A stretch of DNA of 64,000 nt from VXNE01 sp965248075 (GTDB lineage Bacteria > Pseudomonadota > Gammaproteobacteria > Pseudomonadales > Azotimanducaceae), in NCBI GenBank assembly GCA_965248075.1, contig CBDFIL010000003.1, forward strand, positions 744,001 to 808,000, written 5' to 3'. Shown one piece after another: positions 52,628 to 61,581 of this stretch. The position numbers and the translations under genes were made by a program. The stretch's first letter is position 1; the number at the start of each line of letters is the position of its first letter. The notes under the pieces were generated by a model that saw nothing but the letters and a program-made list of their open reading frames with translations, had not been told where the DNA came from and ran no database searches.

Positions 52628-53626
52628 GTGCCGCACTACGTGATGCTGATGCGCTACCGGTCGCACGGCGTCAAGGCGGTGCGGGAGAACCCGGGCGTAC
52701 TCCTCGCCGCGAACGAGGCCCTCGAGCGCTGGGAAGCGAAGATCCTGCACTGCTTCCATCTGCTCGGCGAATGGGACCAGTGTGCGATCGTCGAAGCCCC
52801 GGACAACTTCAAGGTCTACCGGGCCTCCATCGCCCACGAGATCAGCGCTACGGCGGACATCGACATCCTGCCGGCCATCGACCTTCCGCTGTTCCAGCGA
52901 CTCATCTCGCAGGACGCCAGGATCGGCGGTCCGCACGCCTGGCAGATCCACCTGTGGGCGAAACTTGCGCGCCGCACGATGCGCTACTACGCCTTCACAC
53001 GGTGGGTGAAGCGCTACTGCAGGCCCCTGACCATCACCGGCCGCGAGAAACTCCGCGACACCAGGGGCGGCCCCTGCATCGTGATCGGTAATCACTCGAG
53101 CCACATGGACCACTTCGTCCTGTTCCACGCCCTGCCCGAGTGGATCAAGTGGAACATCTACTTCGGAGCGGCCGCCGACCGCTGGTTCCTGAAAGGGCGC
53201 AAGGAAGTCACGCTGCAGCCCTGGTACCAGTCCCTCGTCAACGGTTCCTATCCCATACGACGGGGCGGCGGGTCGGCCGCGCTCGACTATCCCGGGTGGC
53301 TGCTCGAGCAGGGCTGCAACATCATGATCTTCCCCGAGGGCACCCGCGCGCGCGGCCGTGGCCTCTCGCGCTTTCGACACGGCGTGTCCATCCTGGCGCT
53401 GGAGCACAACGTTCCGGTGGTCCCCGTCTACCTGGCCGGCCTGAAGAAGATGCGCCCGGTCGGAACGCGCACCATTCAACCCGGCCCCGCGGGGGCGCAC
53501 ATCCTGGACCCGATCGTCTTCGAGCCCGGCGTCACGGTCCCGGAGGCGACTCAACGCCTGCACGATGCCATGGACGCCGTACATCAGCGGGTGCTGGAGC
53601 ACGGAGACGGCGCGGCGGTACCGTGA
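52628..53626 (+). CDS. GYD domain fused to a PlsC-type acyltransferase
   Basis: 332 residues from GTG 52628. Residues 1-90 are a second GYD-like unit (PHYVMLMRYRSHGVKAVREN, HLLGEWDQCAIVEAPDNFKV); 130 onward is a 1-acylglycerol-3-phosphate acyltransferase-like domain with NHSSHMD (His156, Asp161), YPIRRGGGSAALDYPGWLLE, FPEGTRARGRG and VPVVPVYLAGLKKMRPVG. PlsC enzymes acylate glycerol phosphate lipids; here next to PhaC and WS/DGAT it may feed neutral lipid. A near-copy of the acyltransferase part lies at 54955-55602. Confidence 0.9.
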   Translation: MPHYVMLMRYRSHGVKAVRENPGVLLAANEALERWEAKILHCFHLLGEWDQCAIVEAPDNFKVYRASIAHEISATADIDILPAIDLPLFQRLISQDARIGGPHAWQIHLWAKLARRTMRYYAFTRWVKRYCRPLTITGREKLRDTRGGPCIVIGNHSSHMDHFVLFHALPEWIKWNIYFGAAADRWFLKGRKEVTLQPWYQSLVNGSYPIRRGGGSAALDYPGWLLEQGCNIMIFPEGTRARGRGLSRFRHGVSILALEHNVPVVPVYLAGLKKMRPVGTRTIQPGPAGAHILDPIVFEPGVTVPEATQRLHDAMDAVHQRVLEHGDGAAVP

Positions 53627-53770
53627 CGATCTCGCCTGCATGGTGGGGTTCGCGTTGCCCAAGACTCTCGCGCCACCCCGCGGGGTCGTGCCTTCGTCCC
53701 CGTGCCCGCAGCCGCTCGAGCACCTGGGCGCCTGCTATTATTCATGTCTGCGAGAGGAGGCTACGGCCCA

Positions 53771-54370
53771 ATGCCGCTTCGCATCGACGAGCAAAGACGA
53801 CAAGAGTTGCTCAAGCAGCCTGAGTCCGGGATGGGCTATCAGATTCTCCAGGCTGACGACACCATCGTTGTGCTGAACGCGGAGATCGTTCTTCCGCTCG
53901 CTGATTCGGCCAGCCATCTGGAGTGGGTCGTCAAGATCATTTCTCTTCCCGAGGACGTGCGCCGCGGACTCATCGCCGATTTGTCCCCATACGATGGTGA
54001 CCTCACCGCTCAGGCACATGGCAGCTACCTGTCGACCACGCGCGCAAAGGAAGTGTTTGTGCGCTACTCCGCTTTCTTCCCGGACCGACGCCTATTGTCC
54101 GACGGAAGCGTCTTGCCGGGCACCTACGCGACCACACGCAACGACGTCCCACTGGTACCCTCGGGCCTCGCAGCCCTCGGACGCTACGCACTGCCAAACC
54201 CTTCGCCGGCCGTGTACAAATACACTTTGAACGCGCCAATCGGCACCGTCATACGCTGTGGCACTTCGGCTCCCAAGTTTGGGCAGGCGGGGGGTGGGGT
54301 CGAGATACTCTTCACCGCAGGATCGCCCGCCGGGTCTACTAGCGGACCAGCCAAAATTCCAGAGAGGTGA
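53771..54370 (+). CDS. Unknown protein A of an overlapping gene pair
   Basis: 199 residues from ATG 53771; AGGAGG stands ten bases upstream. Starts MPLRIDEQRRQELLKQPESG and has GMGYQILQADDTIVVLNAEI, then ASHLEWVVKIISLPEDVRRG, LTAQAHGSYLSTTRAKEVFV, YSAFFPDRRLLSDGSVLPGT and NPSPAVYKYTLNAPIGTVIR. No membrane segment. Shares the phrase PESGMGYQ with the next protein, which it overlaps by GTGA. Family not recognised; hallmarks of a small two-gene module. Confidence 0.7.
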   Translation: MPLRIDEQRRQELLKQPESGMGYQILQADDTIVVLNAEIVLPLADSASHLEWVVKIISLPEDVRRGLIADLSPYDGDLTAQAHGSYLSTTRAKEVFVRYSAFFPDRRLLSDGSVLPGTYATTRNDVPLVPSGLAALGRYALPNPSPAVYKYTLNAPIGTVIRCGTSAPKFGQAGGGVEILFTAGSPAGSTSGPAKIPER

Positions 54371-54585
54371 CTCATTTGCGGCTACGCCTGAACGACCAGT
54401 GGTCACGCGCCCTCTGCAATCTTCCGGAATCCGGAATGGGCTACCAATGTGTCGACGTGCTCCTCCACGATGGGCGCACGGTCACCGACGTGCTCGTCTT
54501 CAACGCAGAGGAGATGGATTGGCCCGACGACCGGCGACCGATCCGGCTCGACGACATCGCCAATATCGCTCTCAGCTCGAACTGA
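54367..54585 (+). CDS. Unknown protein B of an overlapping gene pair
   Basis: 72 residues from GTG 54367. LRLRLNDQWSRALCNLPESG then GMGYQCVDVLLHDGRTVTDV, LVFNAEEMDWPDDRRPIRLD and DIANIALSS. Shares PESGMGYQ and the (V)VLNAE/VFNAEE step with protein A, so they may be paralogous domains. Size and coupling resemble toxin-antitoxin or partner pairs, but no known TA fold is visible. Confidence 0.65.
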   Translation: MTHLRLRLNDQWSRALCNLPESGMGYQCVDVLLHDGRTVTDVLVFNAEEMDWPDDRRPIRLDDIANIALSSN

Positions 54586-54593
54586 CGCGCAGG

Positions 54594-54954
54594 AAATGCC
54601 GTCGCTGCCGTAGAGGAGCCCTGGGACAGTTAACCGCGCCTCGAGCGGGTGCGCATCCTTGCCCTCGAGCACAACGTCCCAGCCGCGGCCGGTCGCGACA
54701 TTGCGTTCGAGCGCAAACTTGACGCTCTGAACCAAGCCTTGGAGAGCATCGCGCGCCACCGCGATCGGCAAAGCTCGGAAGTGGGCAGAGCCAGTGAGGC
54801 GACAGCCTCGGACTCCGAGTTGCCCGAATTCTAGGGCCGCTTGGCCGCTTCCCGTTCCATCGCGCCGCCTGCCCGTTCCAACGCGCCGCCTTCTCGCGCC
54901 AGTGCGCCATCGTCGAGGAGCCAGACAATTTTGGTGTCTACCGCGCGCCGCACG
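54594..54954 (+). other. Mosaic of acyltransferase and GYD fragments
   Basis: No intact gene. RVRILALEHNVPA at 54646-54685 echoes SILALEHNVPV of the acyltransferase, and 54897-54944 reads QCAIVEEPDNFGVYR, a GYD fragment in a frame different from the following acyltransferase. This shows a scrambled extra copy of the GYD-PlsC gene. Confidence 0.5.
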
Positions 54955-55602
54955 ATGCGCTACTACGCCTTCACACGGTGGGTGAGGCGCTACTGCAGGC
55001 CCCTGACCATCACCGGCCGCGAGAAACTGCGCGACACCAGGGGCGGCCCCTGCATCGTGATCGGTAATCACTCGAGCCACATGGACCACTTCGTCCTGTT
55101 CCACGCCCTGCCCGAGTGGATCAAGTGGAACATCTACTTCGGAGCGGCCGCCGACCGCTGGTTCCTGAAGGGGCGCAAGGAAGTCACGCTGCAGCCCTGG
55201 TACCAGTCCCTCGTCAACGGTTCCTATCCCATACGACGGGGCGGCGGGTCGGCCGCGCTCGACTATCCGAGGTGGCTGCTCGAGCAGGGCTGCAACATCA
55301 TGATCTTCCCCGAGGGCACCCGCGCGCGCGGCCGTGGCCTCTCACGCTTTCGACACGGCGTGTCCATCCTGGCGCTGGAGCACAACGTTCCGGTGGTCCC
55401 CGTCTACCTGGCCGGCCTGAAGAAGATGCGCCCGGTCGGAACGCGCACCATTCAACCCGGCCCCGCGGGGGCGCACATCCTGGACCCGATCGTCTTCGAG
55501 CCCGGCGTCACCGTGCCGGAAGCGACGCAGCGGATGCACGACGCGATGCACGCGGTACACGAACGGGTGCTGGAACACGGGGACGAAGCGGCGGCGTCCT
55601 GA
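54955..55602 (+). pseudogene. Second PlsC acyltransferase copy without GYD domain
   Basis: 215 residues from ATG 54955 (MRYYAFTRWVRRYC). From about 54943 the DNA is almost identical to 52967-53626, with the same NHSSHMD and FPEGTRARGRG motifs and only a few changes (K to R, P to R, and the end VHERVLEHGDEAAAS). The GYD half is reduced to an out-of-frame scrap. All acyltransferase motifs survive, so it may still work if translated; no clear ribosome site was found, hence called a partial duplicate. Confidence 0.65.
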
Positions 55603-55659
55603 CCTGCGGTTTCGAACCGAGTGGCCCACGAGTACAGGGTGGTGGTGTACGATAGGTGT

Positions 55660-55863
55660 ATGTCACGCACCAACATGAACATTGACGACAAGGCGTGCGC
55701 CGAGGTAATGCGCCGCTACCGGTTGACCACCAAGCGCGATGCCGTCAATTTCGCCTTGCGCGCGCTCGCCGCGGAACCCCTCGACGTAGACGCCGCTCGG
55801 CGCCTGCGCGGGTCTGGTTGGGACGGCGACCTTGAGGAAATGCGGGCCGCTCGCGCGCAGTGA
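55660..55863 (+). CDS. vapB: VapB-type antitoxin
   Basis: 67 residues from ATG 55660 (GATAGGTGT in front). MSRTNMNIDDKACAEVMRRY, RLTTKRDAVNFALRALAAEP are the ribbon-helix-helix DNA-binding part (VapB/DUF2191), followed by an Arg-rich tail LRGSGWDGDLEEMRAARAQ that would thread into the toxin. Its TGA overlaps the toxin GTG. Expected to repress its own promoter with VapC. Confidence 0.9.
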   Translation: MSRTNMNIDDKACAEVMRRYRLTTKRDAVNFALRALAAEPLDVDAARRLRGSGWDGDLEEMRAARAQ

Positions 55864-56246
55864 TCCTGATCGACTCTTCCGCGTGGGTGGAGTTCCTGCG
55901 CAACACCGCATCACCCGCTTGCAGTCGTGTCGATGAGCTGCTCGATGCGGACATCGCAACGTGCGATCCCGTTCGCATGGAGATTCTGGCGGGCGCCCGT
56001 AACGAACGGCACTCGCGCGACCTCCGCCGACTGCTCGCACGCGCTACCGTCCTGCCGACCGAACCGGGACACTACGATGACGCAGCGATGCTGTTTCGCA
56101 CGTGCCGACGCCACGGTGAGACCGTGCGCAAGCTGATCGACTGCCTGATCGGCGCCATCGCGATCGACGCTGGCGTGCCCATCCTGCACCAGGACGCCGA
56201 CTTCGACGTGCTGGCCCGCCACACGGGCTTGCAGGTTGCCTCCTGA
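55860..56246 (+). CDS. vapC: VapC-type PIN-domain toxin
   Basis: RNase, 128 residues from GTG 55860. MILIDSSAWVEFLRNTASPA (first Asp), RMEILAGARN (Glu), KLIDCLIGAIAIDAGVPILH (Asp) and HQDADFDVLARHTGL (last Asp): all four PIN carboxylates are present. Probably active unless bound by VapB. Confidence 0.92.
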   Translation: MILIDSSAWVEFLRNTASPACSRVDELLDADIATCDPVRMEILAGARNERHSRDLRRLLARATVLPTEPGHYDDAAMLFRTCRRHGETVRKLIDCLIGAIAIDAGVPILHQDADFDVLARHTGLQVAS

Positions 56247-56359
56247 TCCTGGCCCGGAGTCGAAACCCATGACCCGGCGACCGGTCGTGTCGGTCGAAGC
56301 AACCCCGCAGTCTGGCAGTGTATGCTCTCGCCGAGACTCAAGGACCACGGGAGAGATTC

Positions 56360-56824
56360 ATGCTCGCGATCGGAGACGCCGTCCCCGACATCACGCTGCG
56401 CAGCCACCAGAACGAAAACGTCAGCCTCGCCGGATTCCAAGGCGACAAGTGGCTCGTGCTGCACACCTTCCCCCTCGCCTTCACCGGTGGCTGAAGCAAC
56501 CAGACCGCGAACTTCAACCGTGCGTTGAAGCAATTCGAAGAAGCCGGCGCCGCCCTCATTGGCCTCAGCGTCGATTCCACGTTCGCGCTGGGCGCATGGT
56601 CGACCGCCATGGGCGGGATCGGTCACCCCCTGCTGGCGGATTTCTGGCCGCACGGCGCGGCCGCGAGGCAGCTCGGGATCTTCAACGACTCGTTCGGCTT
56701 CGCCAACCGCACGCTGATGATCGTCGATCCGGACGGCGTGGTGCGTTACACGGAGGAGCACACGCGCACGCTGCCGGACCCGGACGCGGCATTGGGCAGG
56801 CTGCAGGAGCTGCAATCGGCGTGA
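56360..56824 (+). CDS. Peroxiredoxin with in-frame TGA at the peroxidatic position (candidate selenoprotein)
   Basis: Reduces hydroperoxides. ATG 56360 has GGGAGAGATTC in front. Reading through one TGA gives 154 residues, the normal length of an AhpC/TSA-Bcp-type protein: MLAIGDAVPDITLRSHQNEN, LVLHTFPLAFTGG-U-SNQTANF, GAALIGLSVDSTFALGAW, HPLLADFWPHGAAARQLGIF, FANRTLMIVDPDGVVRY. The TGA (56492-56494, residue 45) falls exactly on the catalytic Cys of PxxxTxxC (Pro38, Thr42). A hairpin with the proper distance follows. Frame, motifs and conservation on both sides of the TGA are intact, so decay is unlikely. Alternative: a disabling Cys TGC-to-TGA mutation. No selA/selB/selC is in the window. Confidence 0.8.
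56512..56530 (+). promoter_or_regulatory. SECIS-like hairpin downstream of the TGA
   Basis: CTTCAAC (56512-56518), loop CGTGC, GTTGAAG (56524-56530): a perfect 7-bp stem and 5-base loop whose second base is G. The loop begins 24 bases after the TGA, in the 16-37 range of bacterial SECIS elements. Confidence 0.6.
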
Positions 56825-56965
56825 CGCGGCGGGTTCCAGGCCGACTGGTTCGGCCTGCGCGGCGCCGCAGCAGCATGATCCCCCCTCCTCGCGGGTCTAC
56901 AGTGCGTGTACCCGCTATCCGACCGCCTTCAGGCAGCCGGAGGTTCGGCCAAGGGGGAGAGAACC

Positions 56966-59445
56966 ATGTCGAGTACAGTTCCAGGCGTCCGCACGCTCCG
57001 GACGCTGGTGGCGAGTGCCGCCATCGCCCTGACAGCACCGATGGCGCTCGCCGAAGACGACGTAGCGGACACCGGCCCCATCGAGGAAATCGTCGTCTCC
57101 GCCACGTACCGCGACACGCGGCTGATGGACACGCCGCTCGCAATCTCGGCGGTCACCGACGTCGACATCGTCAACAAGGGCATCGAGGACCTCCAGACGC
57201 TCTACCAGTCCATACCGGGGCTGTCCTACCGCAGCAACTCCGGGACGTGGAACACGTTGTCCGTGCGCGGCTTGACCCCGCCCGCGGCCGGCGGCGGCGC
57301 CACGGTGGGCGTCTACTTCGACAGCATGCCGATCACGGACGCCACCCACGGCGGCCTGTCCCAGGTCCTCGGCCCCTGTTCGACCTCGAGCGCCTCGAGG
57401 TGCTGAAGGGTCCCCAGGGCACGCTCTACGGCGAGGGCGCCATGGGCGGCTCGATCCGCTACATCACGAAGCGACCGGACCCGAGCGGCTTCGACTATTC
57501 GGCACACGCGACCGTCGAGGACATCGCCGAGACCAGCGGCCTCTCTTACCGCGTGGATGCGATGGTGAACATCCCCCTGGGGGACCGGTTCGCGGCGCGC
57601 ATCGTCGGCTACCGCCGGGACCGGGTCGGCCTGCTGGACCACGTGGCTCCGCGCGGCGAGGAGGACGTGGACTACGTCGAAGAGACGGGCGGGCGGATAC
57701 GCCTTTCCTGGTATCCGAGCGACGCGGTCGAGATATCCGCCCTCGTCAACGTGGTCGACGGCGATTACGGCGGCCCCGGACTGGGATTTCACTGTTACAC
57801 CGAGTCGACCCGCGAGACACCGCTCGGGCAGGTTCCGGTCTACCTCGTTCCCGGCACACGCTGCGCCGGTTTCTGGGACCAGTTCGACCGCGATCCCTAC
57901 GTGACGCACATCGGGCACGGGACCTGGCAGTCCGGCGGCTTCGACGACCTGCAGATGTACAACTTCAGCATTGACTGGGAGCTCCCGTTCGCGAATTTCC
58001 ACTCCAGCACGTCCTGGTTCAAGCGCGAGGCCGACTGGGCCTCGGAGGTGTCCCCCCGTTTCTTCAGCCTGTTCAGCGTCCTGACCGACGTCTACTACTG
58101 CTTCGGGGTGATACCGGGTTGCGGTCCCGGCAAGTTCGCCGCCGTCGGCGGTGATGGCGTCTTCTACCGCTCGAGCGAGCGCTTCGTCCAGGAACTGCGC
58201 CTCGTGTCCAACCAGGACAGCCCCTGGCAGTGGACCCTCGGCGGGTACTACAGGGACGACGAGTCCCAGACAGGCCGGCACACCGGATGCTACAACGGCG
58301 GCCCGGCGGTCTATGACACCATCGACACGCACTGCTGGTTCCAGTTGGGCTTCTTCCCCGACGTGCCCATCGCCGAACAGGCCGGAATGGTCCTGTTTCT
58401 GAACGGCATTCTCGCCGGCAACACCAACTATCTGGCGGGCAGCGAGCAGGCCGTCTTCGGCGAAGTGAGCTACGCCTTCAACGACGCCTGGGAGCTTCTG
58501 GTCGGCGCCCGTTACGCCGAAGTCACCAACGAGCTGCTCGTGGCCCCGGCGGGCGTGGACAGCAAGAGCAATCCCGTCAACGACCTGGACGTGACGACGC
58601 GGATCAACTCGCCCAAGGTAACCCTCACCTGGCGCCCGAAGACCGACTGGATGCTCTACTTCACCTATTCCCAGGGGTTCCGCCCCGGGATCGTGAACAC
58701 CAGCGTGGCCAGCAAGATCGCGGAACTCACACCGGTCCTCGGGACGGATCCCCGCGCCCAGGCGTACTACGACACCTATGTGGGCCTGCAGACGGCCGAT
58801 GGCGACGAGGTGGTCAATTACGAGTTCGGCATCAAGGCGACCGTCGCCGGCGGGCGCGTCAGTTTCACTGGGTCCCTCTACCAGATCGACTGGAACGACA
58901 CGATCGTCTCCTTCAGCTCCACGATCGGCGATGTCGTCGGAGTGGCTCCGACTCCCTTCCTGTTCAACAACAACGAGGGCTCGGCGGAAAGCCAGGGGCT
59001 GGAACTCGAGGTGCGCGCCGCGCTCACCGAGAACCTGAGCCTCGCCATCGGGGGCGACTGGAACTGGACGGCTGAGATTCACTCCGCCGCCGGGGGACGC
59101 TACGGCGTGGGCGTCGACATCGTACCCGGCAATCGCCTCGCGAGCGCTCCGAAGTACAGCGCGTACCTCTCCCTCGCGTACGACTTCCGGCTTGCCGGGT
59201 TCGACGCCAATGCCCGCCTCGACGCCTACTCCATCGACGACTTCTGGGATACCGCCAACAACGAGGCGCAGACGCCCGGCTACGAGACGGTGGACCTCAA
59301 GGTCGTGTTCGGACGGGACAACTGGCAGGTCGGCGCGTACGTCCGCAACGTGGCGAACGAGACGATCGTGTACGAACTCAACCCGGTCGGCTTCCGGTTC
59401 GGGCGGCCGCGGACGCTGGGGCTGCAGTTCAGCTACAACCTGTAG
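56966..59445 (+). pseudogene. TonB-dependent receptor, family B copy 1, single frameshift
   Basis: Complete architecture: signal peptide (ending APMALA), TonB-box-like EEIVVSATYRDTRLMDTPL, plug with GIEDLQTLYQSIPGLSYRSN, RLEVLKGPQGTLYGEGAMGG, and barrel to the terminal strand RTLGLQFSYNL (final aromatic then Leu). About 827 codons. At 57371-57379 one base is missing (CTCGGCCCCTGTTC versus CTCGGGCCGCTGTTC in copy 2), so plug and barrel lie in different frames. Could be a sequencing error or a real lesion. ATG 56966 has AAGGGGGAGAGAACC. The stop TAG begins a family 2 repeat. Neighbour of another copy at 62073. Confidence 0.85.
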
Positions 59446-59645
59446 CGCCCCATAGCCGGTCCGGCACTCGCTCGCAAGCTCGCTAGGCACCGGCGCGCCT
59501 CCGGCCCAGCCACGCCGTCCTTTCATGGAAGCCGCACCGGCGGTCACTTCGTTCCCTTGGCGCGTCTTCCACAAAAGGGGACGGGCTTGTCCCGTCCCGT
59601 TTCGAATTCAAGCATGGCGGGAAACGGGCTTGTCCCGTCCCGCGC
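59443..59645. repeat. Family 2 repeat joined to family 1 hairpins
   Basis: TAGCGCCCCATAGCCGGTCC through CGTTCCCTTGGCGCG, then GGGGACGGGCTTGTCCCGTC hairpin twice with TTCGAATTCAAGCATGGC between. The receptor's TAG stop is the first triplet. The rest to 59772 has no gene. Confidence 0.75.
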
Positions 59646-59772
59646 ATCGCGCGGGCCGTTTGCTTTGGCAGCCATCCCCATCGGCTCCGCCGCCCGCCGC
59701 AGGCGTCTCACCCGTGATACGGTCGGGACTTCGCCACGGAATTTCAAATCAAATCAGTGGAGAAGCCACGGA

Positions 59773-60729
59773 ATGTATGAGCGTCAGGTAGACCTCCGTC
59801 CCTTCGCTCAGCACAGGTCGCTGTTCCTCCTCGGCCCTCGGCAGACCGGGAAGTCCACGCTGCTCAAGAACGCATTTCCGGAGGCCCTCTACATCGATCT
59901 CCTGGACGACGAAGCCTTCCGGCGGTTCGCGGCGGCCGGGCGTTGTTCTTTGCGCTGCATCCCTTGACCAGCGCCGAGATCGGCTTCGACCGGACAGAAG
60001 TCCTGCTCGAGCGCGGTGGGCTGCCCGGCATCGTGGACTCGCCCATACATTGGGAAGCGCTGCGAGCCTACGCCGGCGCCTGTCTGCGCGAGGAAATCCA
60101 GGCCGAGGGCCCTGACCCGCTCCATCGAGAACTTCTCGAGATTTCTCGACGTGGCGGCCCACTTCAACGGCCAGCAGATCAACTACACGAAGATCGGCAG
60201 CGACGCCGAGGTGTCGCCCCGCACCATCAAGGATTACGTCGGGCTCCTTCGAGACACCCTTATCCTGCACGTACTGCCACCGTTCCGGCACGCCAACAGG
60301 AGGAAGCTCGCAGCAACGGACAAGGTGTACTTTTTCGACATCGGCGTCGCCCATGCACTCGCCGGACGCCGCACGCTGCAGTCCGGTTCCCCCGAGTACG
60401 GCCTGGCGCTCGAGCAGCTCGTGTTCCTCGAACTTCGAGCCGCCGTGGACTACCGGCGCCTCGACACCGACCTCACCTATTGGCGCACCCGCACGGGACT
60501 CGAGGTGGACTTCCTGCTCGACGACCACACCGGGGTGGAGGTCAAGGCGACCAGCCGCGTATCTTCAAGAGACCTCCGGTCGCTGCGCGCGCTGGCCGAA
60601 GAAATCAGGCCCCGCAGGCGGCTGCTGGTTTGCCGCGAGCCCTATGCGCGAAAGACGGACGACGGCATCGAGATATTGCCGGTCAGGGCCTTCTGCGAGC
60701 GTCTGTGGAGCGGGGAGTTGCTCGGGTAG
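59773..60729 (+). pseudogene. DUF4143 ATPase, deleted and frameshifted
   Basis: MYERQVDLRPFAQHRSLFLL then Walker A GPRQTGKSTLLKNAF and YIDLLDDEAF; about 59933 a deletion removes the AAA core (Walker B region) and text resumes in another frame as FALHPLTSAEIGFDR, GGLPGIVDSPIHWEALRAYA; a second shift near 60110 leads to SIENFSRFLDVAAHFNGQQI, RTIKDYVGLLRDTLILHVLP, KVYFFDIGVAHALAGR and the PD-(D/E)xK-like ending GLEVDFLLDDHTGVEVKATS. Parts in correct family order, but not translatable as one protein. Confidence 0.85.
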
Positions 60730-61257
60730 AACCTCGCGACGCCATAAGAGGCACAGCCGGCGGAGACTCAGGCACGTGACAGCATGAGGGCGGCTGCGGC
60801 GTTGTCCGCGGGCCCAGAGTCCACCCATGGGAAGTCCGCCAACGAGACCGTTCTCGGCTGGGGACGCCGCCTTTCCTGACTCCGCTCACCACCCAACCTC
60901 AGCCGACCATCGCCTGACCGGGGTCGCACTTTGGAGCCCAACGACACTTTTCGACATGGACCACCGGTGACGCAAGGCCCGAGTCGCGCGCCCACTCCTC
61001 GCCGACCATGATGGGCAAAGCGGTTCTTCGACAACGTCGCTCAACCTGCCTGACGTCCGACACCGCGTAAGCCGGAGTCCGGACAGGTCGACGATTTCCG
61101 GGACGACGCCAACAACGCGCTACGGACGCCGGCCACGAGACGCGAAGGAGAACAGTTCGCGCGAGGAACTCACGCTGAAATCCGTCGGCTGGCACTCCTG
61201 ACAGCCGGACCTCCGGCCAGTGGGAACTCGCACGGGGTCCCCGCCGAGCCGTCAGCC
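60730..61257. other. Gene-free stretch with a vestige of a family B receptor end
   Basis: Mostly decayed. 61088-61142 (TCGACGATTTCCGGGACGAC, GCCAACAACGC) aligns with the SIDDFWDTANNEAQTPGYET codons of copy 1 at 59233-59288, so a further receptor copy once lay here. No intact gene. Confidence 0.5.
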
Positions 61258-61281
61258 TTGACACCCGGCGAAACCTCGCTA

Positions 61282-61301
61282 GTGTCTACATATGTAGACA
61301 C
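61282..61301. promoter_or_regulatory. Perfect 20-bp palindrome, probable MazE operator
   Basis: GTGTCTACATATGTAGACAC, 23 bases before the mazE start. A TTGACA at 61258-61263 could be the -35 box, with the palindrome covering the -10 area, as expected for autorepression. Confidence 0.65.
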
Positions 61302-61323
61302 GCCTGACACTCCGGAGTCCGGG

Positions 61324-61581
61324 ATGCGAACGGAAATCAAGAAGTGGGGAAACAGCGCCGCCCTCCGGCTCCCGGCAGCGGCTCTCGCGAAAGCGGGCCT
61401 GGCGGTGAATAGTCCCGTGGAAATCCACGCCGTGGAGGGGAAGATAGTGGTGTCCGCGGTGACGACTCCCCGGTACACGCTCGACCAGCTTCTCGAAACG
61501 TGTCCTGCGACGAAGATGACGCTGGCGGACGAAGACAGGCAGTGGTTGGACTCGGAACCCGCGGGACGGGAAATCTGGTAG
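61324..61581 (+). CDS. mazE: MazE-type antitoxin (AbrB fold)
   Basis: 85 residues from ATG 61324. MRTEIKKWGNSAALRLPAAA is the SpoVT/AbrB DNA-binding core (KWGNSxxxRLP), then VNSPVEIHAVEGKIVVSAV and a toxin-binding tail with YTLDQLLETCPA and DEDRQWLDSEPAGREIW. Stop TAG shares one base with the toxin GTG. Confidence 0.9.
   Translation: MRTEIKKWGNSAALRLPAAALAKAGLAVNSPVEIHAVEGKIVVSAVTTPRYTLDQLLETCPATKMTLADEDRQWLDSEPAGREIW

Noticed and set aside
55660..56824. Peroxiredoxin as part of the VapBC module
   Set aside because: There are 113 bases between vapC and the peroxiredoxin start and it has its own ribosome site; no coupling.
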